From Acidimicrobiales bacterium (GTDB lineage: Bacteria; Actinomycetota; Acidimicrobiia; Acidimicrobiales; Aldehydirespiratoraceae): 64,000 nt of DNA. The position numbers and the translations under genes are program-made. The notes beneath the pieces were generated by a model. It searched no databases. It had not been told where the DNA came from and saw nothing but the letters and a program-made list of their open reading frames with translations. This document shows positions 31,738 to 41,331 of the stretch, piece after piece; within the stretch, counting starts at the first letter, position 1; every line of letters starts with the position of its first letter. The stretch lies in assembly GCA_029263215.1 (NCBI GenBank), contig JAJCXY010000041.1:1-64000 (forward strand), read 5' to 3'.

Positions 31738-32910
31738 ATGGCCACCTCCACCAGCGCACCCTTGTTGTCTCGTCAGGCCCTCAACGCGGAGTCGTCGGCA
31801 ATTCGCGATCTGCTTCGTCACGCTGGGAGGCCCGGAGTTCTCTCCCTCGCCGGCGGGCTTCCCGCCGCCGCGAGATTCCCCGTAGCGGAGATCGCCGACG
31901 CGGCCGCGGCCGTGCTCGGCCGGGGAGAGGGCCTGCAATACGGTCTCACCGAGGGCGACGCCCAACTTCGCGAATGGATAGCGGCCCGCCACACTGACCA
32001 GGGTTCACCCACCACCCCGGCCGACATCGTCGTCACCACCGGCTCCCAACAGGCTCTCGACCTCCTCACCAGGGTGCTGGTGGATCCTGGCGACACCGTG
32101 GTCGTAGGCGACCCGTGTTATGTCGGCGCCCGCCAGGCCCTTGCCTCCGCACAGCCCGAGTTCGTCGGTGTTCGGGTGGACCACCACGGACTCGTGGTCG
32201 ACGAACTCGGCGAGCAACTCTCGGGCGGACTCCGGCCCAAGCTCGTCTATGTCGTGGCCAACTTCGACAATCCGACCGGTGCCGTCCTCAGCGCCGAGCG
32301 TCGTCATCGACTGGTGGAGCTCGCCGAACAGCACGGCTTTCTGATCGTGGAGGACGACCCCTATGGAGCGCTCCGTTACCAGGGTGAAGCCGCGCCGGAG
32401 ATGGGACCAGGGTCGGATCGGGTGGTGAGGCTGCGTACCGTCTCCAAAACCCTGGCCCCCGGACTTCGCGTCGGCTGGATGGTGGGTCCCCCGTGGCTCA
32501 TCGAGGCGGTGACCATCGCCAAACAAGCTGTCGACCTGCACACCTCGACGGTGTCCCAAGCCGTGGTCCGTGAGCTGGTCACCCGGCCCGGTTGGCTCGA
32601 TACCCACATCGAGACCCTCCGACCCTGGTACGGAAATCAGCGCGATGCCTTGGTCGCGGCTCTGAGAGAGACGTTGCCCGAGGCCGAATTCGCCGAACCT
32701 CAGGGCGGGATGTTCCTCTGGTTGCGGATCCCGGGCAGCAACGCCCAGGAAATACTTCCCGTCGCGCTCGAGAGGGGAGTGGCATTCGTGCCCGGCGCCG
32801 CATTCGCGGTCCACCGCGATCTCGCTGACCACGTCCGGCTCAGCTTTGCCACAGTCGACTCCGCCGACCTTCCCGAAGCGGTGCGGCGGCTGGCCCACGT
32901 GGTGCGCTGA
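31738..32910 (+). CDS. PLP-dependent aminotransferase, class I/II (2-aminoadipate/LysN-like)
   Basis: A 390-residue fold-type I aminotransferase. The PLP Lys is in RTVSKTLAPGLRVGW, the cofactor phosphate/Asp region in VANFDNPTGAVLS and DDPYG, and the N-terminal SLAGGLPAAARFPV motif marks the MocR-like/2-aminoadipate branch without a regulator domain. It transfers amino groups from aromatic, aliphatic or alpha-aminoadipate donors; specificity cannot be read. It has its own promoter. Confidence 0.9.
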   Translation: MATSTSAPLLSRQALNAESSAIRDLLRHAGRPGVLSLAGGLPAAARFPVAEIADAAAAVLGRGEGLQYGLTEGDAQLREWIAARHTDQGSPTTPADIVVTTGSQQALDLLTRVLVDPGDTVVVGDPCYVGARQALASAQPEFVGVRVDHHGLVVDELGEQLSGGLRPKLVYVVANFDNPTGAVLSAERRHRLVELAEQHGFLIVEDDPYGALRYQGEAAPEMGPGSDRVVRLRTVSKTLAPGLRVGWMVGPPWLIEAVTIAKQAVDLHTSTVSQAVVRELVTRPGWLDTHIETLRPWYGNQRDALVAALRETLPEAEFAEPQGGMFLWLRIPGSNAQEILPVALERGVAFVPGAAFAVHRDLADHVRLSFATVDSADLPEAVRRLAHVVR

Positions 32911-32968
32911 CGATCCACGGTGCATGATTGCCGTTCGCAATCAGCCGCACCCAGACCGGAGCACCATC

Positions 32969-33763
32969 GTGAATGTCGACCGCCTGCAATCATTGTTCGG
33001 ACTCGAAGGCAAGCGGGCTGTTGTCACCGGCGGATCCCGCGGGATTGGCTACATGATCGCGGATGGGCTGGTCGATGCCGGCTGCGAGGTGGTCATCTCG
33101 GCCCGCAAGGCCGATCAGGTAGCGGCGGCGGCGGAGGCCTTGTCGGCCAAGGGGACCTGTGTCGGGATACCCGCCGACCTCTCCACCGATTCCGGAATCG
33201 AGCACCTCGCCGCGGAGCTGGGTGAGCGCTGGGACGGGCTCGACATCTTGTGCAACAACGCCGGTGCCTCGTGGGGCGAACCCCTCGACAACTTCCCCGC
33301 CGGGGGGTGGGACAAGGTGATGAACGTCAATGTGCGCGGTGTGTTCTTTCTCACCCAGAAGCTCCTGCCCCAGCTCCGAGCCGCGGGCAGCGCAGAATCA
33401 CCGAGCCGGGTCATCAACACAGGTTCGGTCAATGGCCTCACTCCCCCCGAATGGGACACCTTCTCGTACTCGTCGTCGAAGGCGGCGGTGCACATGCTCA
33501 CCCGCCACCTCGCCAAGAGCTTGGCGCCGGACCACATCACCGTCAACGCGATCGCTCCGGGGCCCTTCGATAGCCAGATGATGGCCTTCGCGCTGAGCAA
33601 TCCGGATACCCGCGACGCCCTCGCCAACGATGTGCCGATGGGCCGGATCGGCGTGCCCGACGACATGGCCGGTGTCGCTATCTACCTGGCATCGCAGGCG
33701 GGATCGTTCGTGACGGGAGCGATCGTTCCCGTCTCCGGCGGTCTGTCCACCGTCTACAAGTAG
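32969..33763 (+). CDS. Short-chain dehydrogenase/reductase
   Basis: A 264-residue classical SDR. The NAD(P) motif is VVTGGSRGIGYMI, followed by LDILCNNAGASWGE, a catalytic Ser in NTGSVNGL and YSSSK. The C-terminal end IYLASQAGSFVTGAIVPVSGGLSTVYK is typical of gluconate 5-dehydrogenase/FabG-like members. The start is GTG 32969, with GGAG 7 nt upstream; the track's start lies in the end of the aminotransferase gene. It overlaps the convergent bpa gene by 10 bp. Confidence 0.9.
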   Translation: MNVDRLQSLFGLEGKRAVVTGGSRGIGYMIADGLVDAGCEVVISARKADQVAAAAEALSAKGTCVGIPADLSTDSGIEHLAAELGERWDGLDILCNNAGASWGEPLDNFPAGGWDKVMNVNVRGVFFLTQKLLPQLRAAGSAESPSRVINTGSVNGLTPPEWDTFSYSSSKAAVHMLTRHLAKSLAPDHITVNAIAPGPFDSQMMAFALSNPDTRDALANDVPMGRIGVPDDMAGVAIYLASQAGSFVTGAIVPVSGGLSTVYK

Positions 33764-34209
33764 GTCCCCGCCTGCTGGGGGAGCCCCGGCCGTTGGGGTG
33801 CCTGGTCGGGTCGGTTGGCCTGGAGCTGTTGTAGCTGCATCGCAGCAGCGGCATGCTGCTGGGCCATCGACGCCTGGAGTCCTTGAAGCAGGCCTTGGAG
33901 CCAGCCGACGAGCTGGGCTTGAGCAACCCGGATCTCGGCTTCCGAGGGGACGCCATCGTCGCCGCAGCAGGCCGTGAACTCGGTGAGTTCGTCCATCAGA
34001 TCCGATGACAGCACCGTGGCCAGTTCCTCCATCGTCTCATTGTGGATTCGCGCCAACATCCGGCGGCTGTCCTCATCGGTGTCGGCCTGACGGACCTCGG
34101 CCATGAGGGTCTGAACCATGGTGCCGAGCCGGATCAGCTTGGCCGGATCGGACACGCTTGGCTCAGGTTCGGGTTCGGGTTCGGGCTCATCGATAGGTAG
34201 ATCGCTCAT
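33754..34209 (-). CDS. bpa: Bacterial proteasome activator (Bpa/PafE)-like protein
   Basis: A 151-residue helical protein. After an acidic EPEPEP tail, residues about 20-115 follow Bpa: AKLIRLGTMVQTLMAEVRQADTDEDSRRMLARIH, then ELATVLSSDLMDELTEF and the block PSEAEIRVAQAQLVGWLQGLLQGLQ. The C-terminus is GTYL, where Bpa of Mycobacterium uses GQYL to dock into the 20S proteasome alpha ring. The family forms a dodecameric ring that opens the proteasome for ATP-independent degradation. CACTGT lies exactly 6 nt before the ATG (weak leaderless box). The proteasome core genes are not in the window. Confidence 0.85.
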   Translation of the reverse strand: MSDLPIDEPEPEPEPEPSVSDPAKLIRLGTMVQTLMAEVRQADTDEDSRRMLARIHNETMEELATVLSSDLMDELTEFTACCGDDGVPSEAEIRVAQAQLVGWLQGLLQGLQASMAQQHAAAAMQLQQLQANRPDQAPQRPGLPQQAGTYL

Positions 34210-34270
34210 GGTGTAACAGTGTCATAACCGGGGCCTCTTGCGCGCTAGCCGGCCGGGCCCTCCTAGGCGA

Positions 34271-36322
34271 TCAAGGGCTGATCGAGCGCACGACGGGTAG
34301 CAGGATGTTCCGTTCGAGCAGGGGAAGTTCGTCGTCGTAGCCGATCATGGTCACGTTCATGGAATTGTCGTCGCTTCGCTCATAGACGACGAGATCGAGG
34401 CCGGCGGTCGAGAATACGAAGCGACTCCACTCGGACCCCAAACCTGACGGCAGGGCCGACGCCTTGAGATCCCCTGATGCTTCCACGTCGAGATACCAGA
34501 ACAGCTCATCCCGATCGATCGGGCCGGCTCTCAACACCAGGGCGGTGGGGTCGAGTTGGTCGAGGCTGCGCCACCAGACGTCTTCATCCACGTAGGCCTC
34601 GCCCCACCAGTCGGGAAGCTCGACATCGATCAGTTGGGTACCCGGCCCTGGCTTCACGTCGAACGATCCGGAGAAGGTCTCGGCTGTGAGCTCGGGGACG
34701 AGCCCCACCGGACGGTCGTCGACCAGGGGGCCGGTGGCGATCGAGGCGCACCCTGTTGCGAGGGGTCGGCCGGGGTCGTCGATGAACTCCGTCATGATTC
34801 CCGAGGCGCAGAGGCCTTCGTCGGAGTCGTGGCCGAGGTCGGCCGACGCGACGAGGGTCGCAGCGGGCAGCCGGGCGGCCAGGGCGTCAGCCCACCACGG
34901 AGGGGTTATCGGGTCGATCCCGCCCGACATGACGAGGGTGGGCGCGCCCCAGCTGACCGGATCGTTCTCGGCCGGGGCGCTGGGGCCGGTGTCCCAGCTC
35001 GCGCAGATCTCGATCAGGTCCACGCCGATCAGGCCAGGGGCGAGGTTGATTCGCTCGTACGGCGAGGTTGACGCTGCGGCCTCGTCGAGTTGGGCCGGCG
35101 TGGTGAAGGGGACTTCCTCACGGCACTGCACCGCCACGTAGGCGGCAACCTCCCCGATGTCGAAGACGCCGTCGCGGGCGATCCGCTCCAGCCTGGACAC
35201 ATCGCCGTCGAGATAGTCGATGAGGGTGTCGGGTATCATCGCTGCGGTTGCCGCGGTGTAGAGCAGGGAGTGAAAGCCGTTGATCAGGTCGTCGCCGTTG
35301 AACTGCATGTCGTATGTCGAGTCCTGGCTGACGGGAATCTCCACGGGCATCGGCTGGGCATCGAGGATCGCCACCACCTGTTCGAACGCAGCCCACGGGT
35401 CGGGCAGTGCCTCGCCGCAGATCGGGCTGTCGACACAGGCCTGGAAGACATGGTCGAGGGCGGCCTCGTAGGTCTCGGGCACCGAGCCGATCAGGTTCTC
35501 CTCGATCGGATAGACCCCGCTGAGGATCACCGCTCGGATACCTTCGGGGTGATCGCGCATGATCGTCTGGGCCAGGCGGGTGCCGTAGGAGTTGCCGTAG
35601 AGGTTGTACCGGTCGACCCCGAGGGCATACATCAGCTCCACCACGTCGTCGGCGTGTGATTCGCTGTTGTACGAGCCCAGATCGATGCCGTTGTCGTTGC
35701 TCAGCCGTTCACCGCAACCGGCCACCAGATCGGTGTAGTCGGCGGCGATGTCGACATGGGCGGTGGCGCTGGCGAAGAACTCGTCGTCGAGGAGATAGGC
35801 CTCATGGCAGATCGGTAGAGCCGACGACTCGCCCGCGCCTCTCTGATCGAAGAGGATGACGTCGCGGTCGGCTATGAAAGGATCGACCACCGACAGGTAG
35901 AGCCGGTCGGCGTTCGCCAGAACCGAACCCCCTGGTCCTCCGTGCAGATACACGACCGGATCCGGCTCAGGGGCGGCGGTCTTGGCTCGGAAGATCGCGA
36001 AGGCGATGGAGACCGGATCCACCGCGGGATCATGGCGGGGCGGCACCGTGATCGTCCCGCACTCGACCCCGACAGGGACCGCGTCGGTGTCGAACGTACA
36101 GATCGCCTTCTCGACATCTAGAGGGATGGAGAGCGGGTCGGCTCCACCGGGCGTGCTGGAGTCGGTGGGCGGAGGCAGTCTGGTGACTGCGTCCGGGTCG
36201 ATTCGAGAGATGTCGGGAGCGCTGTAGCGGTCGGCCAACTCGTCGGGTGAGATCGAACTGCACGCGGCAGCCACCGAAGCGAGAACCAGTCCGAGGGCGA
36301 GGCCCCGACGACAGACCGGCAT
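34271..36322 (-). CDS. Secreted alpha/beta hydrolase lipoprotein (tripeptidyl aminopeptidase-like) with an unusual C-terminal domain
   Basis: A 683-residue lipoprotein (lipobox VAAAC, Cys21). Residues about 70-520 are an alpha/beta hydrolase of the TAP/proline iminopeptidase group: oxyanion motif HGGPG (127-131), FDQRGAGES, nucleophile GNSYGT (Ser245), late Asp in SGGIDPITPPWWAD and His in SADLGHDSDEG. Such enzymes cleave short peptides or esters outside the cell. The remaining roughly 150 residues, rich in Trp and acidic residues, are not a family I recognise. The gene follows the cyclodeaminase-like gene by 4 bp. Confidence 0.82.
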   Translation of the reverse strand: MPVCRRGLALGLVLASVAAACSSISPDELADRYSAPDISRIDPDAVTRLPPPTDSSTPGGADPLSIPLDVEKAICTFDTDAVPVGVECGTITVPPRHDPAVDPVSIAFAIFRAKTAAPEPDPVVYLHGGPGGSVLANADRLYLSVVDPFIADRDVILFDQRGAGESSALPICHEAYLLDDEFFASATAHVDIAADYTDLVAGCGERLSNDNGIDLGSYNSESHADDVVELMYALGVDRYNLYGNSYGTRLAQTIMRDHPEGIRAVILSGVYPIEENLIGSVPETYEAALDHVFQACVDSPICGEALPDPWAAFEQVVAILDAQPMPVEIPVSQDSTYDMQFNGDDLINGFHSLLYTAATAAMIPDTLIDYLDGDVSRLERIARDGVFDIGEVAAYVAVQCREEVPFTTPAQLDEAAASTSPYERINLAPGLIGVDLIEICASWDTGPSAPAENDPVSWGAPTLVMSGGIDPITPPWWADALAARLPAATLVASADLGHDSDEGLCASGIMTEFIDDPGRPLATGCASIATGPLVDDRPVGLVPELTAETFSGSFDVKPGPGTQLIDVELPDWWGEAYVDEDVWWRSLDQLDPTALVLRAGPIDRDELFWYLDVEASGDLKASALPSGLGSEWSRFVFSTAGLDLVVYERSDDNSMNVTMIGYDDELPLLERNILLPVVRSISP

Positions 36323-36326
36323 CGGC

Positions 36327-37301
36327 TCAGATCTTTACGCGGACGCCGGCACCGGTGGTGATCGCCTTGTCGTAGATCACCTGAGCGGCGGCGATGTCTT
36401 CCACCGCGTGGCCCGTCGACTTGTAGACCGTGAGTTCGTGGTCGCTGGTTCGCGCCCGGGCCCGGCCCGCGAGTACCTCGCCCACCTCCACGACCTTGTC
36501 GACGTCGATTCCCTGAAGTTCGTGGGCACCGGCGGGCGGTGCGTTGCTGGTGGCCCCCCGCCATTCCACCAGAACACGATCGGCGGCTGTCATCGTCGCG
36601 GAGTCGATCTCGGGGCCGCTGGTGCCACCGACCGACGACACGTGGGTGCCGCGGCTCAGCCAGGCGTGGTCGATGACGGGCTCGGGTGCATCGGTGCACA
36701 GGGCCACCACATCGGCACCCCGTACCGCCTCCTCGAAGGTCGACACGGCTCGCGCTCCTGAGGTGACCGCGGCAAGGGCCTGGGCCGATGCCGGGTTGCG
36801 AGACGCGATGCGGATGTCGGTCCAGTCGCGGATCTTGGCGAAGGTGCGAGCGGCCGCATGGCCCTGGACGCCGGCACCGATTATCGCCAGGGTGGTGGCG
36901 TCGGCTCGCGCCGCCAGGTCGGCTCCGAGTGCGGCGGCAGCGCCGGTTCGGATGCCGGTGAGATAGGTGCCGTCCATCAGGGCAAGAGGACGGCCGTTGT
37001 CCTGGTCGAATACAGCAACCAGGGCCTGATGGCTCGGTATCGAGGTTCCGTGGTTGCCCGGGAAGACGCTCACCAGCTTCGCGGCCATGCCCATTTGGTC
37101 GACGTTGCCTGGCATCGCGCCCAACAGGCCGAGCCCGGTTCGGGCGGCTACTCGCGGTGGCACACTGGCGTCGCCATTGGAGAAAGCGAGAAGGGCCTGC
37201 TCCAGCGACTCCCTGAGATCGTTCAGGTCGAGTAGCTCGAAGCACTCTGCCCCCGAAATGATCAGCAGGTCTCGTGCTGACGGAACGAGTGGATCATCCA
37301 T
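36327..37301 (-). CDS. Ornithine cyclodeaminase/mu-crystallin family protein
   Basis: A 324-residue Rossmann-fold enzyme. The NAD(P) motif is TLAIIGAGVQGHAAARTFAKI, and the upstream substrate region GMAAKLVSVFPGNHGTSIPSHQALVAVFDQDNGRPLALMDG includes the conserved Lys of the family. Members include ornithine cyclodeaminase, alanine dehydrogenase and 1-pyrroline-2-carboxylate or ketimine reductases. The start is ATG 37301 with AGGAGA upstream; the track ORF starts far too early. It lies between the RraA-like and lipoprotein hydrolase genes in one operon. Confidence 0.87.
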   Translation of the reverse strand: MDDPLVPSARDLLIISGAECFELLDLNDLRESLEQALLAFSNGDASVPPRVAARTGLGLLGAMPGNVDQMGMAAKLVSVFPGNHGTSIPSHQALVAVFDQDNGRPLALMDGTYLTGIRTGAAAALGADLAARADATTLAIIGAGVQGHAAARTFAKIRDWTDIRIASRNPASAQALAAVTSGARAVSTFEEAVRGADVVALCTDAPEPVIDHAWLSRGTHVSSVGGTSGPEIDSATMTAADRVLVEWRGATSNAPPAGAHELQGIDVDKVVEVGEVLAGRARARTSDHELTVYKSTGHAVEDIAAAQVIYDKAITTGAGVRVKI

Positions 37302-37333
37302 CTCAGGTCTCCTGTTCACCCGGTGAGGGTGGG

Positions 37334-38026
37334 TCAGTGCGGTCCGAACGTGTTGATGAGCTTCTCGTAGACGTCGGCCGAGAATCCTTCGGCTTGAGAG
37401 GCCTTGATCAGGGTGGATTCCTGTTCCCTCTGTCGTGCGACCACAGCGGGGATTTCGCGGGCATGTTCGTGGGGGATGACGACCGCGCCGTGCACGTCGG
37501 CATGCACAAGATCGCCAGGGGCGACCCGCATGCCGTGGACGGTGACGGGGATCGCGTATTCGACTTCGTGAACCCAAGCATGTGAAGTGGCCACCGAACC
37601 AGCGAGCGCTTGGAAGCCGTCGGCCCAGTCGTCGAGGTCGCGGATGCTGCCGTTGGTGACCACCCCGATCGACCCCAGCCCCTTGTGAACGTTGGAGTGC
37701 ACTTCGCCCCACCAGGCCCCGAAGCCCACGTGAGCGTCTACATCTTCGATGACGGTGATGGTGGGCTCATCGCCTTCATCTATATGGCGGTAGTAGGCGA
37801 TCCGCGACGCGGCGTCGGCTTCCGTCGTGCGGCCCGATGGTTGTGATGATCGGATGGTGGCGGTGCGGGCGTAGCCAACCATGGCTTGGGCCGTGCGGTC
37901 GATGACGAAGAAGGGGTCGGTGGTGTAGCCCCACCCCCGCCGTTCGGGGGCGACCGCCTCGATCGCGTTGCAGATCGTCGGCGTATCGATGTCGGCCAGT
38001 TCGTCGAGTTCGGTCTGGTTCAACAT
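37334..38026 (-). CDS. RraA-like/4-hydroxy-4-methyl-2-oxoglutarate aldolase family protein
   Basis: A 230-residue protein of the RraA fold. IDTPTICNAIE near the N-terminus and the block GVVTNGSIRDLDDW followed by HADVHGAVVIPHEHA are the metal and substrate motifs (Arg-Asp in SIRD). True RraA regulates RNase E, while related proteins are aldolases or decarboxylases of oxo acids. The neighbours suggest a catabolic enzyme here. The start is ATG 38026, 6 nt after TACGCT. It is the first gene of a three-gene operon and diverges from typA. Confidence 0.85.
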   Translation of the reverse strand: MLNQTELDELADIDTPTICNAIEAVAPERRGWGYTTDPFFVIDRTAQAMVGYARTATIRSSQPSGRTTEADAASRIAYYRHIDEGDEPTITVIEDVDAHVGFGAWWGEVHSNVHKGLGSIGVVTNGSIRDLDDWADGFQALAGSVATSHAWVHEVEYAIPVTVHGMRVAPGDLVHADVHGAVVIPHEHAREIPAVVARQREQESTLIKASQAEGFSADVYEKLINTFGPH

Positions 38027-38032
38027 GTGAGC

Positions 38033-38038
38033 AGCGTA
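38033..38038 (-). promoter_or_regulatory. Leaderless promoter -10 box TACGCT
   Basis: On the minus strand TACGCT is followed by 6 nt and ATG 38026 of the RraA-like gene. The identical hexamer and spacing precede ysxC. Confidence 0.6.
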
Positions 38039-38087
38039 GCCAGAGCACCAGGCCACCGGTCCACGAGGGGACTCCGATGCGCCTCGG

Positions 38088-38093
38088 TACCCT
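38088..38093 (+). promoter_or_regulatory. Leaderless promoter -10 box TACCCT
   Basis: TACCCT is followed by exactly 6 nt and GTG 38100 of typA. The two divergent leaderless promoters here are 49 bp apart. Confidence 0.6.
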
Positions 38094-38099
38094 TCCGCG

Positions 38100-39932
38100 G
38101 TGATCACACGCGACGACCTGCGCAATGTGGCCATGATCGCCCATGTCGATCACGGCAAGACAACCCTCGTCGACGCGCTCCTGCGTCAGGCGGGAGCGTT
38201 CCGCGAGGGTGCCGCGCTCACCGATCGAGTCATGGATTCCATGGACCTCGAGCGTGAAAAGGGGATCACGATCCTCGCCAAGAATGCCGCGATCACTCAC
38301 CGCGGCGTGAAGATCAATATCGTCGACACCCCCGGCCACGCCGACTTTGGCGGCGAGGTGGAGCGGGCCCTCACTATGGTCGACGGGGTTCTCCTGCTCG
38401 TCGATGCTTCCGAGGGACCGCTCCCCCAGACCCGCTTTGTTCTGCGCAAGGCGCTCGAACTGGAACTGCCGGTGGTGCTGGTGATCAACAAGATCGACCG
38501 CCCCGACGCCCGCATCGCCGAAGTGGTCGACGATGTATACGAACTCTTCCTCGACCTCGACGCCGAGGAGCACCACATCGAGTTCCCGATCGTCTACACG
38601 ATCGCGCGAGAGGGAATGGCTACCCTCGATCCCGACGTTCCCGGCACCGACCTCGATCCCCTTTTCGAGGTCCTGCTCGACACCGTGCCGGCACCCACCC
38701 ACGATCCCGATCACCCGATGAGGGCATGGGTCACCAACCTCGATGCGTCGCCCTACGTGGGGCGCATCGCCATCTGTCGCGTTCAGCACGGCACCATCCG
38801 CAAGGGTCAGGCGATCGGATGGTGTCGCGCCGACGGCTCGGTGGCAACGGCTCGGGTCGGCACCCTCACCGTCACCGACGCGCTCGACCAGGTCGAGGTC
38901 GACGAGGCGGGCCCCGGTGAGCTCATCGGTGTGGCCGGCATCGAGGAAGTGACGATCGGCGAAACGCTCGCCGACATCAACGATCCTCGACCCTTCCCGG
39001 CCATCACCGTCGACGAACCCACCCTGTCGATGACCATCGGCGTCAACACTTCTCCGCTCGCAGGCGTCGATGGCAAGAAGCTCACGGCCCGGCTCATCAA
39101 GGCCCGTCTCGACTCCGAACTCGTCGGCAACGTCTCGATCCGTGTTCTCGACACCGAGCGGCCCGACACTTGGGAGGTCCAGGGCCGCGGTGAACTCCAG
39201 CTCGCCATCCTCGTGGAAACCATGCGTCGAGAGGGTTTCGAGCTCACCGTCGGCAAGCCGGCTGTGCTCACCAAAGAGATCGACGAGACTCTGCACGAGC
39301 CCACTGAGCGGCTCACGATCGATGTGCCCGAAGAACATCTCGGCGCCGTCACCCAGCTGCTCGGTACCCGCAAGGCCCGTATGGACGACATGTCCAACCA
39401 CGGCACCGGCTGGGTCCGGCTCGACTATGTGGTGCCGGCCCGTGCCCTCATAGGTTTCCGCACCGAGTTTCTCACCGAGACCCGCGGCACCGGCCTTCTC
39501 CACCACGTTTTTGAAGGGTGGATGCCCTGGGCGGGCGAAATCCGCACCCGTCACACCGGCAGCGTGGTGGCCGATCGCAACGGCGACACCACTGGCTATG
39601 CCATTGCATCGCTGCAGGAACGCTCGGCGCTCTACGTGGCACCAGGAACGAAGGTCTACGAGGGCATGATCGTCGGTGAGAACGCACGCTCCGAGGACAT
39701 GGACGTCAACATCGTCCGCGAAAAGAAGCAGACGAACATCCGCACCCAGTCGTCCGACGACACCATCCGCCTCACGCCCCCGAAACTGCTGTCGCTCGAG
39801 CAGGCTCTCGAAACGATCGCCGACGATGAATGCGTCGAGGTCACCCCTGCCTCGGTGCGGATGCGTAAGTCGGTTCTCGACGCGGGTGATCGGGCCCGGA
39901 TCCTCAAGCGGATCAAGGCGCCTCGCGAGTGA
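38100..39932 (+). CDS. typA: Translational GTPase TypA/BipA
   Basis: A 610-residue ribosome-associated GTPase. G1 is [10 protein letters not shown], the switch region [13 protein letters not shown]3 [12 protein letters not shown] and G4 NKIDRPDA. Domains II, III and V of the EF-G-like core and the BipA C-terminal domain ([28 protein letters not shown], then [15 protein letters not shown]) are complete. It assists ribosome assembly under stress or low temperature. The GTG start is set by the leaderless promoter, and the length matches the family. Confidence 0.97.
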   Translation: MITRDDLRNVAMIAHVDHGKTTLVDALLRQAGAFREGAALTDRVMDSMDLEREKGITILAKNAAITHRGVKINIVDTPGHADFGGEVERALTMVDGVLLLVDASEGPLPQTRFVLRKALELELPVVLVINKIDRPDARIAEVVDDVYELFLDLDAEEHHIEFPIVYTIAREGMATLDPDVPGTDLDPLFEVLLDTVPAPTHDPDHPMRAWVTNLDASPYVGRIAICRVQHGTIRKGQAIGWCRADGSVATARVGTLTVTDALDQVEVDEAGPGELIGVAGIEEVTIGETLADINDPRPFPAITVDEPTLSMTIGVNTSPLAGVDGKKLTARLIKARLDSELVGNVSIRVLDTERPDTWEVQGRGELQLAILVETMRREGFELTVGKPAVLTKEIDETLHEPTERLTIDVPEEHLGAVTQLLGTRKARMDDMSNHGTGWVRLDYVVPARALIGFRTEFLTETRGTGLLHHVFEGWMPWAGEIRTRHTGSVVADRNGDTTGYAIASLQERSALYVAPGTKVYEGMIVGENARSEDMDVNIVREKKQTNIRTQSSDDTIRLTPPKLLSLEQALETIADDECVEVTPASVRMRKSVLDAGDRARILKRIKAPRE

Positions 39933-40068
39933 GTGCCTACCTCGCCGCGCAACGAGGGGTTCCCAGCGAGCGTTGAGACGGTGCGAAGATATTCAGCATG
40001 GACGTGCTGGATGAATGAAGAGCGCCCATATCCCGGTCGCCGCGAATATCGGGTGCCGGATTGTGTCG

Positions 40069-41319
40069 CTATCGAGTGCCGTCTGGAGATGTAGTCGGCT
40101 CGAGCTTGTCCCAATACGAGTGGGTGGTGGCCGTCCACGCCGCGCCGAAGACGATCGCGACGATCCCGAGTCCGATGAACAGGGGGCGGATGGGGAACGA
40201 CTGGGCGAGTGCTCCGAGGATGAGGGAAGACACTGCGATCGCGAGCGTGTTGATGCCGAAGTCGAGAGCGAAGACCCGGCCACGTACACCGTCGGGAATC
40301 AGTTCTTGCAGCCCGTACGTGGAGAACGTGAACTGGGTACCGCCGCCCATGTGTGCAATGCACACTGCGATTGCGGCCAGGAACAGCGACGGTGCCATGC
40401 CCACCAATACATAGCCGACGCCCCACAGCATCATCATCCAACCGATCGATCCCAGCATTCGCGCGGGCGATCTGCGGAGGATCGCGAGGACAAGTAACGG
40501 TCCGACCATGTTGCCGAGTCCTCGCGCCCCAAACAGCGCACCGGTGCCGCTGTCGCCAGCTTCGAACAGCGTGATCGACATCAACGCGAACAGAGACACC
40601 GCGCCTCCCGACGTGAGCGAATGAACACCCTTGGAACTCAGAAGCGCCCTGGCGTGCCGATTGCTGAAGATGAATCGGTAGGCGTCAGCGTTCGGCCGTA
40701 GGTCGTCGACCGACGACCCAGCCTGGTCCTGGAGGCTCGTCACCACCCTGGAAATCAGAATCGCAGACAGGAGAAATGATGCAGCGTTCACGATGAACGC
40801 TGCATCGCGCGACACGAGTGTGGCGAACACGCCTCCTGCCGCCGAGCCAAGCGCGGCCATTGTTCCCCACGCGGACGACATCAACGCATTCGCCGCTGGC
40901 AACTCCTCATCCGTCACCAGATGCGGCAACGCCGCAGTCGAAGCCGGGTAGAAAAACGCCGCACCCGAGCCCTCAAGAAACACCAACAGCAGCGGATACC
41001 ACACCATCCCGACCGCGTCCGTCAGGAGGAGACCGAGCGCAAGCACCACCCTGATGAGATCGGAAGCCACGAGGACTGTCTTGCGATCAACGCGATCGGA
41101 CACCATCCCAGTCAGCGGAGCCAACAGCGCAGCCGGGAGCGCATGCGCAGCTAGCACCGCAGATGCGGCGAGCGCCGAATCTGTCTGCTCGAACACGAGT
41201 CCCAGCAGAGGAACGACGAGGAACCAGTCGCCAGCGAACGACACCAGCCTCGCGACATACAAGCGGCGGAACTCGGGATTGAATCGAAGGAGCGCCCAGT
41301 ACGTCCCGAAGTCGCTCAT
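40069..41319 (-). CDS. MFS transporter, DHA3-type exporter
   Basis: A 416-residue protein with about 12 helices. FRRLYVARLVSFAGDWFLVVPL and LLAPLTGMVSDRVDRKTVLVASDLIRVVLA are characteristic of the macrolide-efflux (MefA/TMEM180-like) DHA3 group. FYPASTAALPHLVTDEELPAANALMSSAW is the usual loop after helix 4. It probably exports drugs or siderophore-like molecules. ATG 41319 lies 6 nt after TAGCGT; the TTG start in the track is within the promoter spacer. Confidence 0.87.
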   Translation of the reverse strand: MSDFGTYWALLRFNPEFRRLYVARLVSFAGDWFLVVPLLGLVFEQTDSALAASAVLAAHALPAALLAPLTGMVSDRVDRKTVLVASDLIRVVLALGLLLTDAVGMVWYPLLLVFLEGSGAAFFYPASTAALPHLVTDEELPAANALMSSAWGTMAALGSAAGGVFATLVSRDAAFIVNAASFLLSAILISRVVTSLQDQAGSSVDDLRPNADAYRFIFSNRHARALLSSKGVHSLTSGGAVSLFALMSITLFEAGDSGTGALFGARGLGNMVGPLLVLAILRRSPARMLGSIGWMMMLWGVGYVLVGMAPSLFLAAIAVCIAHMGGGTQFTFSTYGLQELIPDGVRGRVFALDFGINTLAIAVSSLILGALAQSFPIRPLFIGLGIVAIVFGAAWTATTHSYWDKLEPTTSPDGTR

Positions 41320-41325
41320 CAACCC

Positions 41326-41331
41326 ACGCTA
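41326..41331 (-). promoter_or_regulatory. Leaderless promoter -10 box TAGCGT
   Basis: On the minus strand TAGCGT precedes ATG 41319 of the MFS exporter gene by exactly 6 nt. Confidence 0.6.

Noticed and set aside
37776-39554. 592-codon minus-strand ORF over typA
   Set aside because: It is fully antisense to a complete TypA with all G motifs; no family signal.
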